In this document: piece after piece, positions 6,342 through 14,488 of the stretch
Layout: each line of letters starts with the position of its first letter
Position numbering within the stretch: position 1 is the stretch's first letter
From: Micromonospora sp. 15K316
Lineage (GTDB): Bacteria > Actinomycetota > Actinomycetes > Mycobacteriales > Micromonosporaceae
Assembly: GCF_004348525.1 (NCBI RefSeq)
Contig: NZ_SMKG01000045.1
Location: 1 to 32,978, forward strand
Length of the DNA stretch: 32,978 nucleotides
Direction: 5' to 3'
Notes under the pieces: generated by a model
The model's database searches: none
What the model saw: only the letters and a program-made list of their open reading frames with translations
Told to the model about the DNA's origin: nothing
Made by a program: the position numbers and the translations under genes

Positions 6342-9143
6342 ATGGTTACTGCATCACAAGTGCAAATAACCGTGCTGCGGGGCCGGGATGAGGAACGGCG
6401 GGCGATCCGGCGGCTGCTCGGCGGCCTGACCGACGGCGGGGCGGCCGTCGTGCTCCACGGCGAGCCGGGCTCCGGACGCAGCGCTCTCGTCGGCTACGCC
6501 CATCGGCACGCGGGGGAGTGCGCCGTCCTCGCCTCGACAGGTCTCGCCGAGGAGGCGAGCCTGCCCTACGCCGGGCTGCAACGCCTCCTCGACCCGGTGC
6601 TCGATCGCGTCGGCGCCCTGCCGCCCGGCGAGTCACGCCTGCTGCGGCGGACGCTGGCCGGCGCCGGTTGCCCGCCCGAACGCCGGCTCGCACTGGGCCT
6701 CACGGTGCTACGGCTGCTCACCGACGTCGCCCGGAGCCGGCCACTGCTCTGCACCGTGGACGACGTCGACCTGGGCGACCGGCCGACCGCCGAGCTGCTC
6801 GCCTTCGTCGCCCGGCGGCTGCGGCGGGTGCCGGTCGCCGTCGTGCTGACCGCGACCTCCGCGCCCCCGGGCGGGCTGCCGAGCTACCGGCTCCGCCCGC
6901 TCGACGAGAGCGACAGCGCGGCCCTGCTCGCCGACCGGCTGCCCGAGCCGCCGGCCGGGCCGGTGACCGCCGCGCTCGTCGCGGCCTCCGGAGGCAACCC
7001 GCAGGCGCTGGTCGACCTGGCCGGGACGCTCACCGCCGCGCAGTGCCGGGGCGACGAGCCCCCACCGGCGGTCCCACCGGCCGACGGCGCGTTGGCCCGT
7101 TCCTACCGGGCCCGGCTGGAACGGCTGCCGCCCGACACCCGCCGGGTGCTGCTGCTCGCCGCGCTCGACGACGACGGTGCGCCGCAGACCCTGGTCCGCG
7201 CGGCCCGCGCCGGCGGCGCGTCGATCGCCGCACTCACCCCCGCCGAACGGGCGGGGCTGGTCCGCGTGGAGGCGCACCGGGTCACGTTTCCCCACCCCGT
7301 CGCCCGGTCGGCGGTCGCGGCCGCGGCACCGATCGCGGAGCGTCGGGCGGCGCACCTCCGCCTCGCCGGGGTGCTCGACGATCCCGCGCACAGACTGGGC
7401 CGGGCTCTGCACCTCGCGGCAGCCGCGGCGGGTCCCGACCCGGCGCTCGCCCTGGAGCTGGAGGCGGTGGCGGTCACCGTCGACGGGGCACGGGCCTCGG
7501 TCGCGCTGGAGCGGGCCGCCGAGCTCGGTGACGACCCCGCCCGGGCCGCCGTGCGGCGGGTGGAGGCCGCCCGGTACGCCTGGGCCGCCGGCCAGACCCG
7601 GCGCGCCCAGCTGCTGCTGAGCCGGGTGCCGGCCGGTCCGGTCGCGCCCCCCGGGACCGGCCGGGTGGGACCGGACCGCGGCGGCGCCGTGCCGGACCCG
7701 GTCGCGCCCCCGATCGGTGCCCGGGCCGACCTGCTCCGCGGCGAGGTCGAGCTGCGCTGCGGCCGGACGCCCGCCGCGCTACGGGCGCTGCTGACCGCGG
7801 CGGACGGGTTGGCCGCCGCCGATCGGCGGGCGGCGCTGGCGGCGCTCGCCCGGGCCGGTGAGGCGCTCTGCTTCGCCGGTCAGCAGTACCGGTACGTCGA
7901 CCTCGCCCGGCGCGCGCGGATGCTCAGCCGCCCCGGCGATCCCCCCGACGTCGCGCTGACCGGCACCTACCTCGCCGGGGTGAGCGCGATGCTCCGCGGT
8001 GACCTGGAGCAGGCCGGCCCCGCGTTACGTCGGGTCGTCGTGCTCGCCGGCCAGCTCACCGGGGCGGCGCTCTCCCCGGCCCTGCTGTGCTGGGCGGCGT
8101 CGGCGAGCCTGCTGGTGGCGGTGGACGGTGCGGCGCACCGGCTCGCCGAGCGGGCCGTCGACCTGGCTCGGGCACGCGACGAACTCTCGGCGCTGCCACG
8201 TGCCCTGGAGCTGCGGGCGATCGCCGAGTACTGGCTGGGGCGGCACGCGGCGGCGGCCGAGAGCTCCCGGGAAGGGCTGCGGATCGCCCGCGCCACCGGC
8301 CAGGTGAACGTGGCCGCGGCCCACCTGGGAATGCTCGCGGTGCTCGCCGCCGTACGCGCCGACCGGGACGCCTGCCTGCGCCGGCTCGGCGAGATCGGTG
8401 ACGGGCCGGCGCCGTACAGCCGGCCCTGGGCGCTGGCGCAGTGGGCCGTCGCGGTGCTCGACCTGACCGACGGCCGGCACGCCGCGGCCGCCGCCCGCCT
8501 GGCCGCGCTGGCCCGCCCGGGCACCGGACGCGGTCAGGTGCTGGTCCAGGTGATGGCGACCCCCCACCTGGTGGAGGCCGCCCAGCTGTCGCATCGACCG
8601 GTCGCCGTCGCCGCCCTCGCGCTCTTCGACAAATGGGCCAGCAGCACGGCCAGCCCGTCGCGGCGCGCCCTGTCAGCCCGCTGCCACGCCCTGCTCGCCC
8701 CGCGCGGCAGCGTCGAGGCCGAGGAGCGGTTCCGCACCGCGCTGCGGCTGCACCCCGTCGACACCGGTGTCTTCGAGCGGGCCCGCACCGCGCTCCTGTT
8801 CGGCCGGGAGCTGCGCCGGGCCCGTCGACCCCGAGACGCGCGTACCCACCTGCACGACGCCTGGGAGACGTTCACCCTGCTCGCCGCCGAGGCGTGGGCC
8901 GACCAGGCCACCGCGGAGCTGCGCGCGGCCGGCGAGTCCGTCGGCGCGCCGGACCCGGCCGCGGTGCGGCTGCTGACCGGCCAACAACTGCGGATCGCGC
9001 AGCTGGTCGCCGAGGGCGCCACCAACCGCGAGGTCGCCGCCCGGATGTTCCTCTCCACCCGGACGGTCGACCACCACCTGCGCAACATCTTCCACCGGCT
9101 CGGCGTCCGGTCGCGTACGGAGCTGGCCCGAGCGCTTCCTTAG
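6342..9143 (+). CDS. LuxR-family regulator of the large ATP-binding (LAL) type
   Basis: 933 aa, the usual size of LAL (MalT/PikD-like) regulators. The N-terminal AAA/NACHT-type ATPase opens with LRGRDEERRAI. Its P-loop GEPGSGRS (residues 40-47) has Arg in place of the invariant Lys. Walker B is LCTVDDVD. A long Ala/Leu/Arg-rich TPR-like middle follows. The C-terminal LuxR helix-turn-helix (about 878-933) has LTGQQLRIAQLVAEG, TNREVAARMFLS and RTVDHHLRNIFHRLGV. ATG 6342 is chosen because homology begins directly after it; AGGTGA (6326-6331) is a weak ribosome site. LAL proteins usually activate secondary-metabolite or carbohydrate genes; the target here is unknown. The stop codon abuts a MITE-like element. 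Confidence 0.9.
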   Translation: MVTASQVQITVLRGRDEERRAIRRLLGGLTDGGAAVVLHGEPGSGRSALVGYAHRHAGECAVLASTGLAEEASLPYAGLQRLLDPVLDRVGALPPGESRLLRRTLAGAGCPPERRLALGLTVLRLLTDVARSRPLLCTVDDVDLGDRPTAELLAFVARRLRRVPVAVVLTATSAPPGGLPSYRLRPLDESDSAALLADRLPEPPAGPVTAALVAASGGNPQALVDLAGTLTAAQCRGDEPPPAVPPADGALARSYRARLERLPPDTRRVLLLAALDDDGAPQTLVRAARAGGASIAALTPAERAGLVRVEAHRVTFPHPVARSAVAAAAPIAERRAAHLRLAGVLDDPAHRLGRALHLAAAAAGPDPALALELEAVAVTVDGARASVALERAAELGDDPARAAVRRVEAARYAWAAGQTRRAQLLLSRVPAGPVAPPGTGRVGPDRGGAVPDPVAPPIGARADLLRGEVELRCGRTPAALRALLTAADGLAAADRRAALAALARAGEALCFAGQQYRYVDLARRARMLSRPGDPPDVALTGTYLAGVSAMLRGDLEQAGPALRRVVVLAGQLTGAALSPALLCWAASASLLVAVDGAAHRLAERAVDLARARDELSALPRALELRAIAEYWLGRHAAAAESSREGLRIARATGQVNVAAAHLGMLAVLAAVRADRDACLRRLGEIGDGPAPYSRPWALAQWAVAVLDLTDGRHAAAAARLAALARPGTGRGQVLVQVMATPHLVEAAQLSHRPVAVAALALFDKWASSTASPSRRALSARCHALLAPRGSVEAEERFRTALRLHPVDTGVFERARTALLFGRELRRARRPRDARTHLHDAWETFTLLAAEAWADQATAELRAAGESVGAPDPAAVRLLTGQQLRIAQLVAEGATNREVAARMFLSTRTVDHHLRNIFHRLGVRSRTELARALP

Positions 9144-9144
9144 G

Positions 9145-9303
9145 GCGTGTGTCAAAGTCCCTGGCCGCCCTGCGGCGGGCCCAGACGACGACCGGCGGCG
9201 TCGGCGCTCCGTCCGGATACAACACCGGTATCCGAACGAACCCCGCCTTGCCGGACCGCCGCCTGGACTCCGCCTCGGCTCGACCGAAGACTTCGACACA
9301 CGC
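9145..9303. mobile_element. MITE-like element with 15-bp terminal inverted repeats
   Basis: The left end GCGTGTGTCAAAGTC (9145-9159) and right end GACTTCGACACACGC (9289-9303) are inverted repeats with one mismatch, bounding 159 bp with no gene. An internal perfect stem pairs CGGATAC (9214-9220) with GTATCCG (9228-9234). TAG flanks both sides (9141-9143 and 9306-9308) one or two bases beyond the ends, a possible target duplication that is too short to be sure. The left flank is the stop codon of the LuxR gene. I recall similar ends and interior in other Micromonospora genomes, which suggests a non-autonomous transposable element. Confidence 0.65.
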
Positions 9304-9328
9304 GCTAGCAGCGCCGCCGGGCCCGGGT

Positions 9329-9868
9329 TCAGGCAGACGCCGTGACTGGCGATCGCAGGCCGAGCCACTGTTCGGCGTCCCAGGCATGGAACCGCTCCAC
9401 CTCGGTGAACCCCAGCTTCGCCGCGAGGCGCATCGAGCCGACGTTGGCGGTTTGGGTGGTGAGCACCACCGGCTCGCCGGGAAGGACGCCGTCGAACCAG
9501 TCGAGGGCCGCCGCGCAGGCCTCGGCGGCGTACCCGAATCCCCACGCTCGCGGCAGGAAGAGGTAACCGAGATCGGCCTTTCCCGCAGCGGCCGGGCGAC
9601 GGTGCCCCGTCGCCCTCCTGAGCAGGATCTGGCCGATCATCGTCCCGTCGAGATCGACGACGAAACTCCCGGGCCACCGCTCGGGCATCCCGGGCATCTC
9701 GCGTTCCAGCTCGTCACGCGGCCGGGGGCCGCCGAGGTAGGTGTTCACCTCCGGCGACGCCAGCAGCTCGATGAACGCCGGACGGTCCCGGGCCTCGGAC
9801 TCACGGAGCACGAGCCTCTCGGTCCGGATGGGCTCAGGCGGCCAGGCGACGGGTCCGAGTTCGGTCAT
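9329..9868 (-). CDS. GNAT-family N-acetyltransferase
   Basis: 179 aa, probably an acetyl-CoA-dependent acyltransferase of the RimJ/RimL-like class. It opens with IRTERLVLRE, the standard beginning of this class. The central strand is DLGYLFLPRAWGFGYAAEA, where the acetyl-CoA-binding loop R/Q-x-x-G-x-G/A is represented by RAWGFGYA. VVLTTQTANVGSMRLAAKLGF is the conserved NxxSxRLxEKLGF-type motif. A TTG further upstream (9904) would add 12 residues without homology, so ATG 9868 is used. Substrate unknown. It stands alone between the MITE-like element and the alcohol dehydrogenase, reading on the minus strand. Confidence 0.85.
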   Translation of the reverse strand: MTELGPVAWPPEPIRTERLVLRESEARDRPAFIELLASPEVNTYLGGPRPRDELEREMPGMPERWPGSFVVDLDGTMIGQILLRRATGHRRPAAAGKADLGYLFLPRAWGFGYAAEACAAALDWFDGVLPGEPVVLTTQTANVGSMRLAAKLGFTEVERFHAWDAEQWLGLRSPVTASA

Positions 9869-9976
9869 GGCGGCCAGCCAATCAGCAGACTCGGCAGCGA
9901 TCAAGGCCTGCGAATCGGTCGACGCACCGGCCTGGCCCGCAACCGCACCTCCGGGGCCAGGCCCTACGAGCCGGAT

Positions 9977-11050
9977 TCACGGGACGACGACGGTGCGGGC
10001 GCCCTCGCCCCGGGCCATCCGGTCGAAGGCGGCCGCCGCGCCGTCCAGGTCCGTCCGGTCGCTGATCAGCGGGGCGAGGTCCAGGGAGCCGTCGAGCACC
10101 GACCGGGCCAGCGCCGGCACGTCCCGGTCCGGGTCGGACGAGCCGTAGACGGAGGAGCGCAGCGTACGGGCCGAGTGGAAGATCTCCAGCGCGCTGAGCG
10201 GCACCACGTCGTCCTTGGCGCCCATGCCCACCACGGTGACCGTGCCGCCCCGCCGGGTGGCCCGCCACGCGGCGCGGATGGTGCTGCCCCGCCCGACGCA
10301 CTCGAAGGCGTGGTCCGCGCCCCGCCGGTCGGTGCGGCCCCGTACCGCCCGGCTGAGCGAGTCGTCGGAGAGCAGGAACTCGGTAGCACCGGCGGCGAGG
10401 GCGAGCTTCGCCTTGGTCGGCGACACGTCGACGGCGAGCACCGGGTCGGCGCCGGCGGCCCGGGCGGCGCCGACGACCGAGAGCCCCACCCCGCCGAGGC
10501 CGATCACGACGACGGATTCGCCGGGCGCCACCCCGGCGGTACGGCGAACCGCGCCGACCCCGGTCAGCACGGCGCAGCCGAGCAGCGCGGCGGCCTCGAA
10601 CGGCAGCTCGGCGGGGACCGGGATGACCGCGGTCTCGGGGACCACCACCTCCTCGGCGAGCGCGCCGAGGCCGAGCGTGACGTGCAGCGGCTCACCGGCC
10701 GCCGTACGGCCCCGGGCCACCGCGGGCACGCCACCCCGCTCGCAGAGCCACGGCTCGTGGCGTTCGCAGTACCAGCATCGGCGGCACGGCGGCGCCCAGT
10801 TGAGCACCACGTGTTCGCCGGGCTCGACCCGGGTGACGTCCGCGCCGGTCTCGATGACCACGCCCGCCGCCTCGTGACCGAGCGCGAGCGGGTACGGCGC
10901 GGCGACGGTGCCGTTCAGCATGGAGAGGTCGGAGTGGCAGACCCCGGCCGCCCGGACGGACACCCGCACCTCACCCGGCGCCGGGGCGGGCAGTTCGACA
11001 GGTTCGACCCGGGGCGGCTCGCCGACGGCGCGGGCGACGAGCGCCCTCAC
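9977..11050 (-). CDS. Zinc-dependent alcohol dehydrogenase (MDR family)
   Basis: 357 aa, medium-chain dehydrogenase that interconverts an alcohol and an aldehyde with NAD(P). Catalytic zinc ligands are visible at Cys38 (in GVCHSD), His59-Glu60 (GHE) and Cys159. The structural zinc site is Cys89, Cys92, Cys95, Cys103 (CRRCWYC then C). The nucleotide-binding motif is GLGGVG at 184-189. The upstream open frame is a shadow of the neighbouring gene; GTG 11050 overlaps the aldehyde dehydrogenase stop as GTGA, so the pair is co-translated. With that partner it would convert an alcohol to a carboxylate, feeding the acyl-CoA ligase at 16119. The class resembles AdhC/FrmA-like and mycobacterial NDMA-type enzymes; the substrate is not predictable. 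Confidence 0.92.
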   Translation of the reverse strand: MRALVARAVGEPPRVEPVELPAPAPGEVRVSVRAAGVCHSDLSMLNGTVAAPYPLALGHEAAGVVIETGADVTRVEPGEHVVLNWAPPCRRCWYCERHEPWLCERGGVPAVARGRTAAGEPLHVTLGLGALAEEVVVPETAVIPVPAELPFEAAALLGCAVLTGVGAVRRTAGVAPGESVVVIGLGGVGLSVVGAARAAGADPVLAVDVSPTKAKLALAAGATEFLLSDDSLSRAVRGRTDRRGADHAFECVGRGSTIRAAWRATRRGGTVTVVGMGAKDDVVPLSALEIFHSARTLRSSVYGSSDPDRDVPALARSVLDGSLDLAPLISDRTDLDGAAAAFDRMARGEGARTVVVP

Positions 11051-12465
11051 CGCTGGATCGCCTTCGTCTGGAGGAACTCGGCAAGTCCGTGGCGGCCCAG
11101 CTCCCGGCCGATGCCGGACTGCTTGTACCCGCCGAACGGAGCGAGCGGGTTGAACGGCGCGCCGTTGACGTCCACCGCGCCGGTGCGCATCCGCCGGGCC
11201 ACCCGCACCGCCCGTTCCTCGTCGGCCGACCAGACCGCGCCGGCCAGGCCGTAGCGGGAGTTGTTCGCCACGGTCACGGCGTGGTCCTCGTCGTCGACCG
11301 GGATGATCGCGAGGACCGGGCCGAAGACCTCCTCCTGGGCCAGCGCGCTCTCCGGGTCGACGTCGGCGATGACGGTCGGCGCCACGTACCAGCCGCGGTC
11401 GGGCACCGGGGCGTCCGGGCCGCCGGCGACGAGTCGACCGCCGTCGGCGAGACCGCGGGTGACGTGCCCGAGCACCCGCTCCCGCTGCGCGGCGGAGACG
11501 AGCGGGCCCAACCGGGTGGCCGGATCGAACGGATCGCCGAGCCGGTAGGCCCCGGCGGCCTTGGCGGCCAGCTCCACCGCGTCGTCGTAGCGGGACCGGT
11601 GCACGAGCATCCGGGTCCACGCCGTGCAGGTCTGGCCGGAGTTGAGGAACGCGTTGCCCACGCCGACCTTCACGGCGGTCGTCAGGTCGGCGTCGTCGAG
11701 GATCACGTTCGCCGACTTGCCGCCCAGTTCGAGCGCCACCCGGGCGATCCGGTCCGCCGCGAGGTGCGAGATCCGTCGGCCGGTCGCCGTGGATCCGGTG
11801 AAGGAGACCATGTCCACGTCCGGGTGGGCGGCGATGGCCTCGCCGACGACCGGGCCGGTGCCGGTGACCAGGTTGACGACGCCCGGCGGAAGGCCGGCCT
11901 CGTGGATCGCGTCGAAGAGCAGGTACGACACGAGCGGGGTCAGCTCGGCCGGCTTGAGCACCACGGTGCAGCCGGCCGCGAGTGCCGGGGCGAGCTTCGC
12001 CACCACCTGGTGCAACGGGTAGTTCCACGGGGTGATCGCGCCGACCACGCCGACGGGTTCCCGGACCACCGTCGAGTTGCCGACGGTCTCCTCGACCGAG
12101 GAGTGGGCGGCCAGCTCGACGTAGCTGTGCAGCACGGTGAGCGGCAGACCGGCCTGGATCCGGGAGGCGACCTTCAGCGGCGCGCCCAGCTCCAGCGCCA
12201 CGGTGCGGGCGATCTCGTCGGCCCTGGCGGAGAGGGCGGCGTGCAGCCGGTCCAGGTGCGCGGCGCGCTGCGCCGGCGGGGTCGCGGCCCACCCGTCGAA
12301 GGCGGCCCGGGCGGCGGCCACGGCCCGGTCCACGTCGGTGGCGGTGCCGGCCGGTACGGTCGCGATGACCTCTTCGGTGGCGGGGTTGTGCACCGGGAGG
12401 GGCGCCGCGCCGGACGGGGCGACCCATCGACCGTCGAGGTAGAAGTCGGTCCGTGCGAGATCCAT
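11047..12465 (-). CDS. NAD(P)-dependent aldehyde dehydrogenase
   Basis: 472 aa, of usual family length. It has the N-terminal [21 protein letters not shown], the cofactor loop FTGSTATG, catalytic Glu246 in LELGGKS and nucleophile Cys280 in GQTCTAW, then [10 protein letters not shown] and the C-terminal [13 protein letters not shown]. It oxidises an aldehyde to its acid. TTG 12489 is possible as a start, but ATG 12465 has GAGGGGCAGG directly upstream and the homology begins just after it. The promoter lies in the 51-bp gap after the TetR stop and contains one of the two matching 19-bp operators. The gene is coupled to the alcohol dehydrogenase downstream. Confidence 0.93.
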   Translation of the reverse strand: MDLARTDFYLDGRWVAPSGAAPLPVHNPATEEVIATVPAGTATDVDRAVAAARAAFDGWAATPPAQRAAHLDRLHAALSARADEIARTVALELGAPLKVASRIQAGLPLTVLHSYVELAAHSSVEETVGNSTVVREPVGVVGAITPWNYPLHQVVAKLAPALAAGCTVVLKPAELTPLVSYLLFDAIHEAGLPPGVVNLVTGTGPVVGEAIAAHPDVDMVSFTGSTATGRRISHLAADRIARVALELGGKSANVILDDADLTTAVKVGVGNAFLNSGQTCTAWTRMLVHRSRYDDAVELAAKAAGAYRLGDPFDPATRLGPLVSAAQRERVLGHVTRGLADGGRLVAGGPDAPVPDRGWYVAPTVIADVDPESALAQEEVFGPVLAIIPVDDEDHAVTVANNSRYGLAGAVWSADEERAVRVARRMRTGAVDVNGAPFNPLAPFGGYKQSGIGRELGRHGLAEFLQTKAIQR

Positions 12466-12488
12466 CCTGCCCCTCACCTGCGTCGACA

Positions 12489-12507
12489 AAACTAGCGGTG
12501 CAAGTTT
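12489..12507. promoter_or_regulatory. TetR operator candidate A, over the aldehyde dehydrogenase -10
   Basis: AAACTAGCGGTGCAAGTTT is a 19-bp imperfect inverted repeat: 7 of 9 positions in each arm pair around central G12498. Its reverse complement matches the site at 13293-13311 at 17 of 19 positions. On the minus strand the arm TAGTTT is placed as a -10 box, about 25 bp before ATG 12465, so a bound repressor would block RNA polymerase. The adjacent gene encodes the TetR regulator. Confidence 0.7.
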
Positions 12508-12516
12508 GGACTGACC

Positions 12517-13182
12517 CTAGTACGCGCCGGCGGTCGGCGGGAGGGGCGGCAACGGCCCGACCTGGCGCTCGTACGTGCGCGACAGGCCGTCGACGAGCGC
12601 CTCCAGGCCGAGCGCGAACGCGCCCTCGTCCACCTGCTGCTGGTGCTCGGGGAGCCGGTGCGCCTGGGTGAGGTGCGGGTACTGCTCCGCGTAGAGGCCC
12701 GGGTCCTCGACGAAGCCGCGGGCGAACGAGCCGAGCGCCGAGCCCGCCACGAAGTACCGCATCAGCGCGCCGATATGGGTGGCCCGGGCGGGTGGCCAGC
12801 CGGCGTCGACGAGCCCGCCGTAGACCGCGTCGGCCATGGACAGCGCGGCCGGACGGCGCCCCGGCCCGCGGGCCAGGTACGGCACGATGTTCGGGTGCGC
12901 GGCCAGCGCGGCCCGGTAGGAGAGACCCCAGCGGCGTAGCGCCTCCCGCCAGTCGACCCTCCCGAAGAACGACACGTCCACCTGGGACGTGATGCTGTCC
13001 GCTACCGCGTCCAGGATCTCGTCCTTGGTGGCGAAGTGGTTGTAGAGCGAAGGCCCGCGTACGCCGAGTTCGGCGGCGAGCCGGCGGGTGGAGAACGCCT
13101 CCAGTCCCTCGGCGTCGATCAGCGCGGCGGCGGCCTCGATGATCCGCTGCCGGCTGAGCAGCGCCTGCCGCGGCCGGGGCAT
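12517..13182 (-). CDS. TetR-family regulator of the alcohol/acyl-CoA catabolic regulon
   Basis: 221 aa. DNA-binding domain at residues 8-53: SRQRIIEAAAALIDAEGLEAFSTRR, then LAAELGVRGPSLYNHFATKDEI. The C-terminal domain (WREALRRWGLSYRAALAAHPNIVPYLA) looks like the TetR_C type found in tetracycline-repressor-like proteins. ATG 13182 has AAGGAGGGAG at ideal spacing. The gene lies between the two operons of the cluster, and each promoter carries the same 19-bp inverted repeat, which makes this protein their likely repressor. The effector would then be an acyl-CoA or pathway alcohol; that is inference. It probably also controls itself through site B at 13293-13311. Confidence 0.9.
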   Translation of the reverse strand: MPRPRQALLSRQRIIEAAAALIDAEGLEAFSTRRLAAELGVRGPSLYNHFATKDEILDAVADSITSQVDVSFFGRVDWREALRRWGLSYRAALAAHPNIVPYLARGPGRRPAALSMADAVYGGLVDAGWPPARATHIGALMRYFVAGSALGSFARGFVEDPGLYAEQYPHLTQAHRLPEHQQQVDEGAFALGLEALVDGLSRTYERQVGPLPPLPPTAGAY

Positions 13183-13281
13183 CGCGTTCTCCCTCCTTCG
13201 CGCGGTCCGTCGGGCGGGTTCCCGGCCGGTCGGGGTCGCCGGCGCCCGGCGGCCCGCCGGAAACTCTGCCACAACCGGGTC

Positions 13282-13311
13282 TGGACGGACTTTAACTTGC
13301 AGCGCTAGTTT
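13282..13311 (+). promoter_or_regulatory. Promoter of the acyl-CoA operon, probably leaderless
   Basis: TGGACG (13282-13287) and TAGTTT (13306-13311) are 18 bp apart. The start point predicted about 7 bp later coincides with the first ATG of the acyl-CoA dehydrogenase (13319). No Shine-Dalgarno sequence precedes that ATG, consistent with a leaderless transcript. Confidence 0.5.
13293..13311. promoter_or_regulatory. TetR operator candidate B, in the divergent tetR/acyl-CoA dehydrogenase promoter
   Basis: TAACTTGCAGCGCTAGTTT is the near-identical partner, in reverse orientation, of site A at 12489-12507. The shared core is AACTTGCA-S-CGCTAGTTT. It ends exactly at the last base of the proposed -10 box and 7 bp before the ATG, and lies in the 136-bp divergent region, so one site could govern both directions. 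Confidence 0.75.
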
Positions 13312-13318
13312 ATGGCTC

Positions 13319-14467
13319 ATGGACCTGCGTCTCTCCGCCGAGCAGACGGCGGTCCGCCGGCTCGCCGCCGAGTTCGTCGACCGCGAGGTGCGGCCGTACG
13401 CGGCGCAGTGGGACCGGCGTGAGGCGGTCGACCCCACGATCGTGGGTCTCCTCGGCGAGCTCGGCTTCCTCGGCCTGACCATCCCCGAGACCGACGGGGG
13501 CTCCGGCGGTGACCATCTCTCGTACTGCCTCGTGCTGGAGGAGCTGGGGCGTGGCGACTCCGCCGTGCGCGGCATCGTCTCCGTCTCGCTGGGCCTGGTG
13601 GCCAAGGCGATCGCCGCGCACGGCACGGCCGAGCAGCGGGCGCGGTGGCTGCCCGGCCTCTGCTCCGGCGCCGCCCTCGGCTGCTTCGCCCTCACCGAAC
13701 CGGGGAGCGGGTCGGACGCCGCCGCGCTCGCCACCCGGGCCGTACGCGACGGTGACGACTGGCTGCTCACCGGGACGAAGACGTTCATCACCAACGGCAC
13801 CACCGCCGACGTGGCGCTGCTCTTCGCCCGCACCGGCGGCCCGGGGCACCGCGGCATCACCGCCTTCCTGGTGCCCACCGACAGCCCCGGCCTGACCCGC
13901 CGCGAGATCCACGGCAAGCTGGGCCTGCGCGGGCAGGCCACCGCCGAGCTGCACCTCGACGCGGTGCGGGTGCCCGACGCGGCCCGCCTCGGCGACGAGG
14001 GCGCCGGTTTCCGGCTCGCGCTCGGCACCCTCGCCAAGGGACGGATGTCCGTCGCCGCAGGTTGCGTCGGCATCGCCCAGGGCTGCCTGGACGCGGCGGT
14101 CCGCTACGCCGGGGAGCGCAGCCAGTTCGGCAAGCCGATCGCCGGTCACCAGCTGGTGCAGCGACTGCTCGCCGCCATCGCCGTCGACACCGCCGCCGCC
14201 CGGCTGCTGGTGTGGCAGGTGGCCGACCTGATCGACCGCGGGGAGCCGTTCGCCACCGAGGTCTCCATGGCCAAGCTCTTCGCCAGCGAGGCCGCCGTAC
14301 GTGCCGCCGACAACGCCGTGCAGGTCTTCGGCGGCTACGGCTACATCGACGAGTACCCGGTCGGCAAGTACCTGCGCGACGCCCGCGTCGCCACCCTCTA
14401 CGAGGGCACCAGCCAGATCCAGCAACTGCTCATCGGCCGCGCGCTCACCGGTGTGACCGCGTTCTGA
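13319..14467 (+). CDS. Acyl-CoA dehydrogenase (first of two)
   Basis: 382 aa FAD enzyme that forms an alpha,beta-double bond in an acyl-CoA. N-terminal LSAEQTAVRRLAAEFVDREV, FAD/substrate motif CFALTEPGSGSDAAAL (about 122-137), FITNGTTADVALLFAR, and the C-terminal signature ending in YEGTSQIQQLLIGRAL with the general base Glu362. All parts of a complete enzyme are present, so it need not be half of an alpha2beta2 heteromer. ATG 13319 is selected: no ribosome site exists but the promoter predicts transcription starting there. It leads an operon with the second acyl-CoA dehydrogenase 21 bp downstream. Confidence 0.93.
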   Translation: MDLRLSAEQTAVRRLAAEFVDREVRPYAAQWDRREAVDPTIVGLLGELGFLGLTIPETDGGSGGDHLSYCLVLEELGRGDSAVRGIVSVSLGLVAKAIAAHGTAEQRARWLPGLCSGAALGCFALTEPGSGSDAAALATRAVRDGDDWLLTGTKTFITNGTTADVALLFARTGGPGHRGITAFLVPTDSPGLTRREIHGKLGLRGQATAELHLDAVRVPDAARLGDEGAGFRLALGTLAKGRMSVAAGCVGIAQGCLDAAVRYAGERSQFGKPIAGHQLVQRLLAAIAVDTAAARLLVWQVADLIDRGEPFATEVSMAKLFASEAAVRAADNAVQVFGGYGYIDEYPVGKYLRDARVATLYEGTSQIQQLLIGRALTGVTAF

Positions 14468-14488
14468 CCCCACCACCCCGGAGGAATC

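Noticed and set aside
7636..7715. Internal CCGGTCGCGCCCCC direct repeat inside the LuxR gene
   Set aside because: It encodes a Pro/Gly linker between helical repeats and looks like simple low-complexity variation.
9174..9677. Possible proteins inside the MITE-like element (frames ending WARRRAARDFDTRP)
   Set aside because: These frames enter and leave the element without their own start or family features; the tail is merely the translated terminal repeat.
12489..13311. The 19-bp repeats as KstR or KstR2 (cholesterol) operators
   Set aside because: The core AACTTGCA-S-CGCTAGTTT does not fit the KstR or KstR2 consensus as I remember it, and no steroid ring-degradation gene is nearby.
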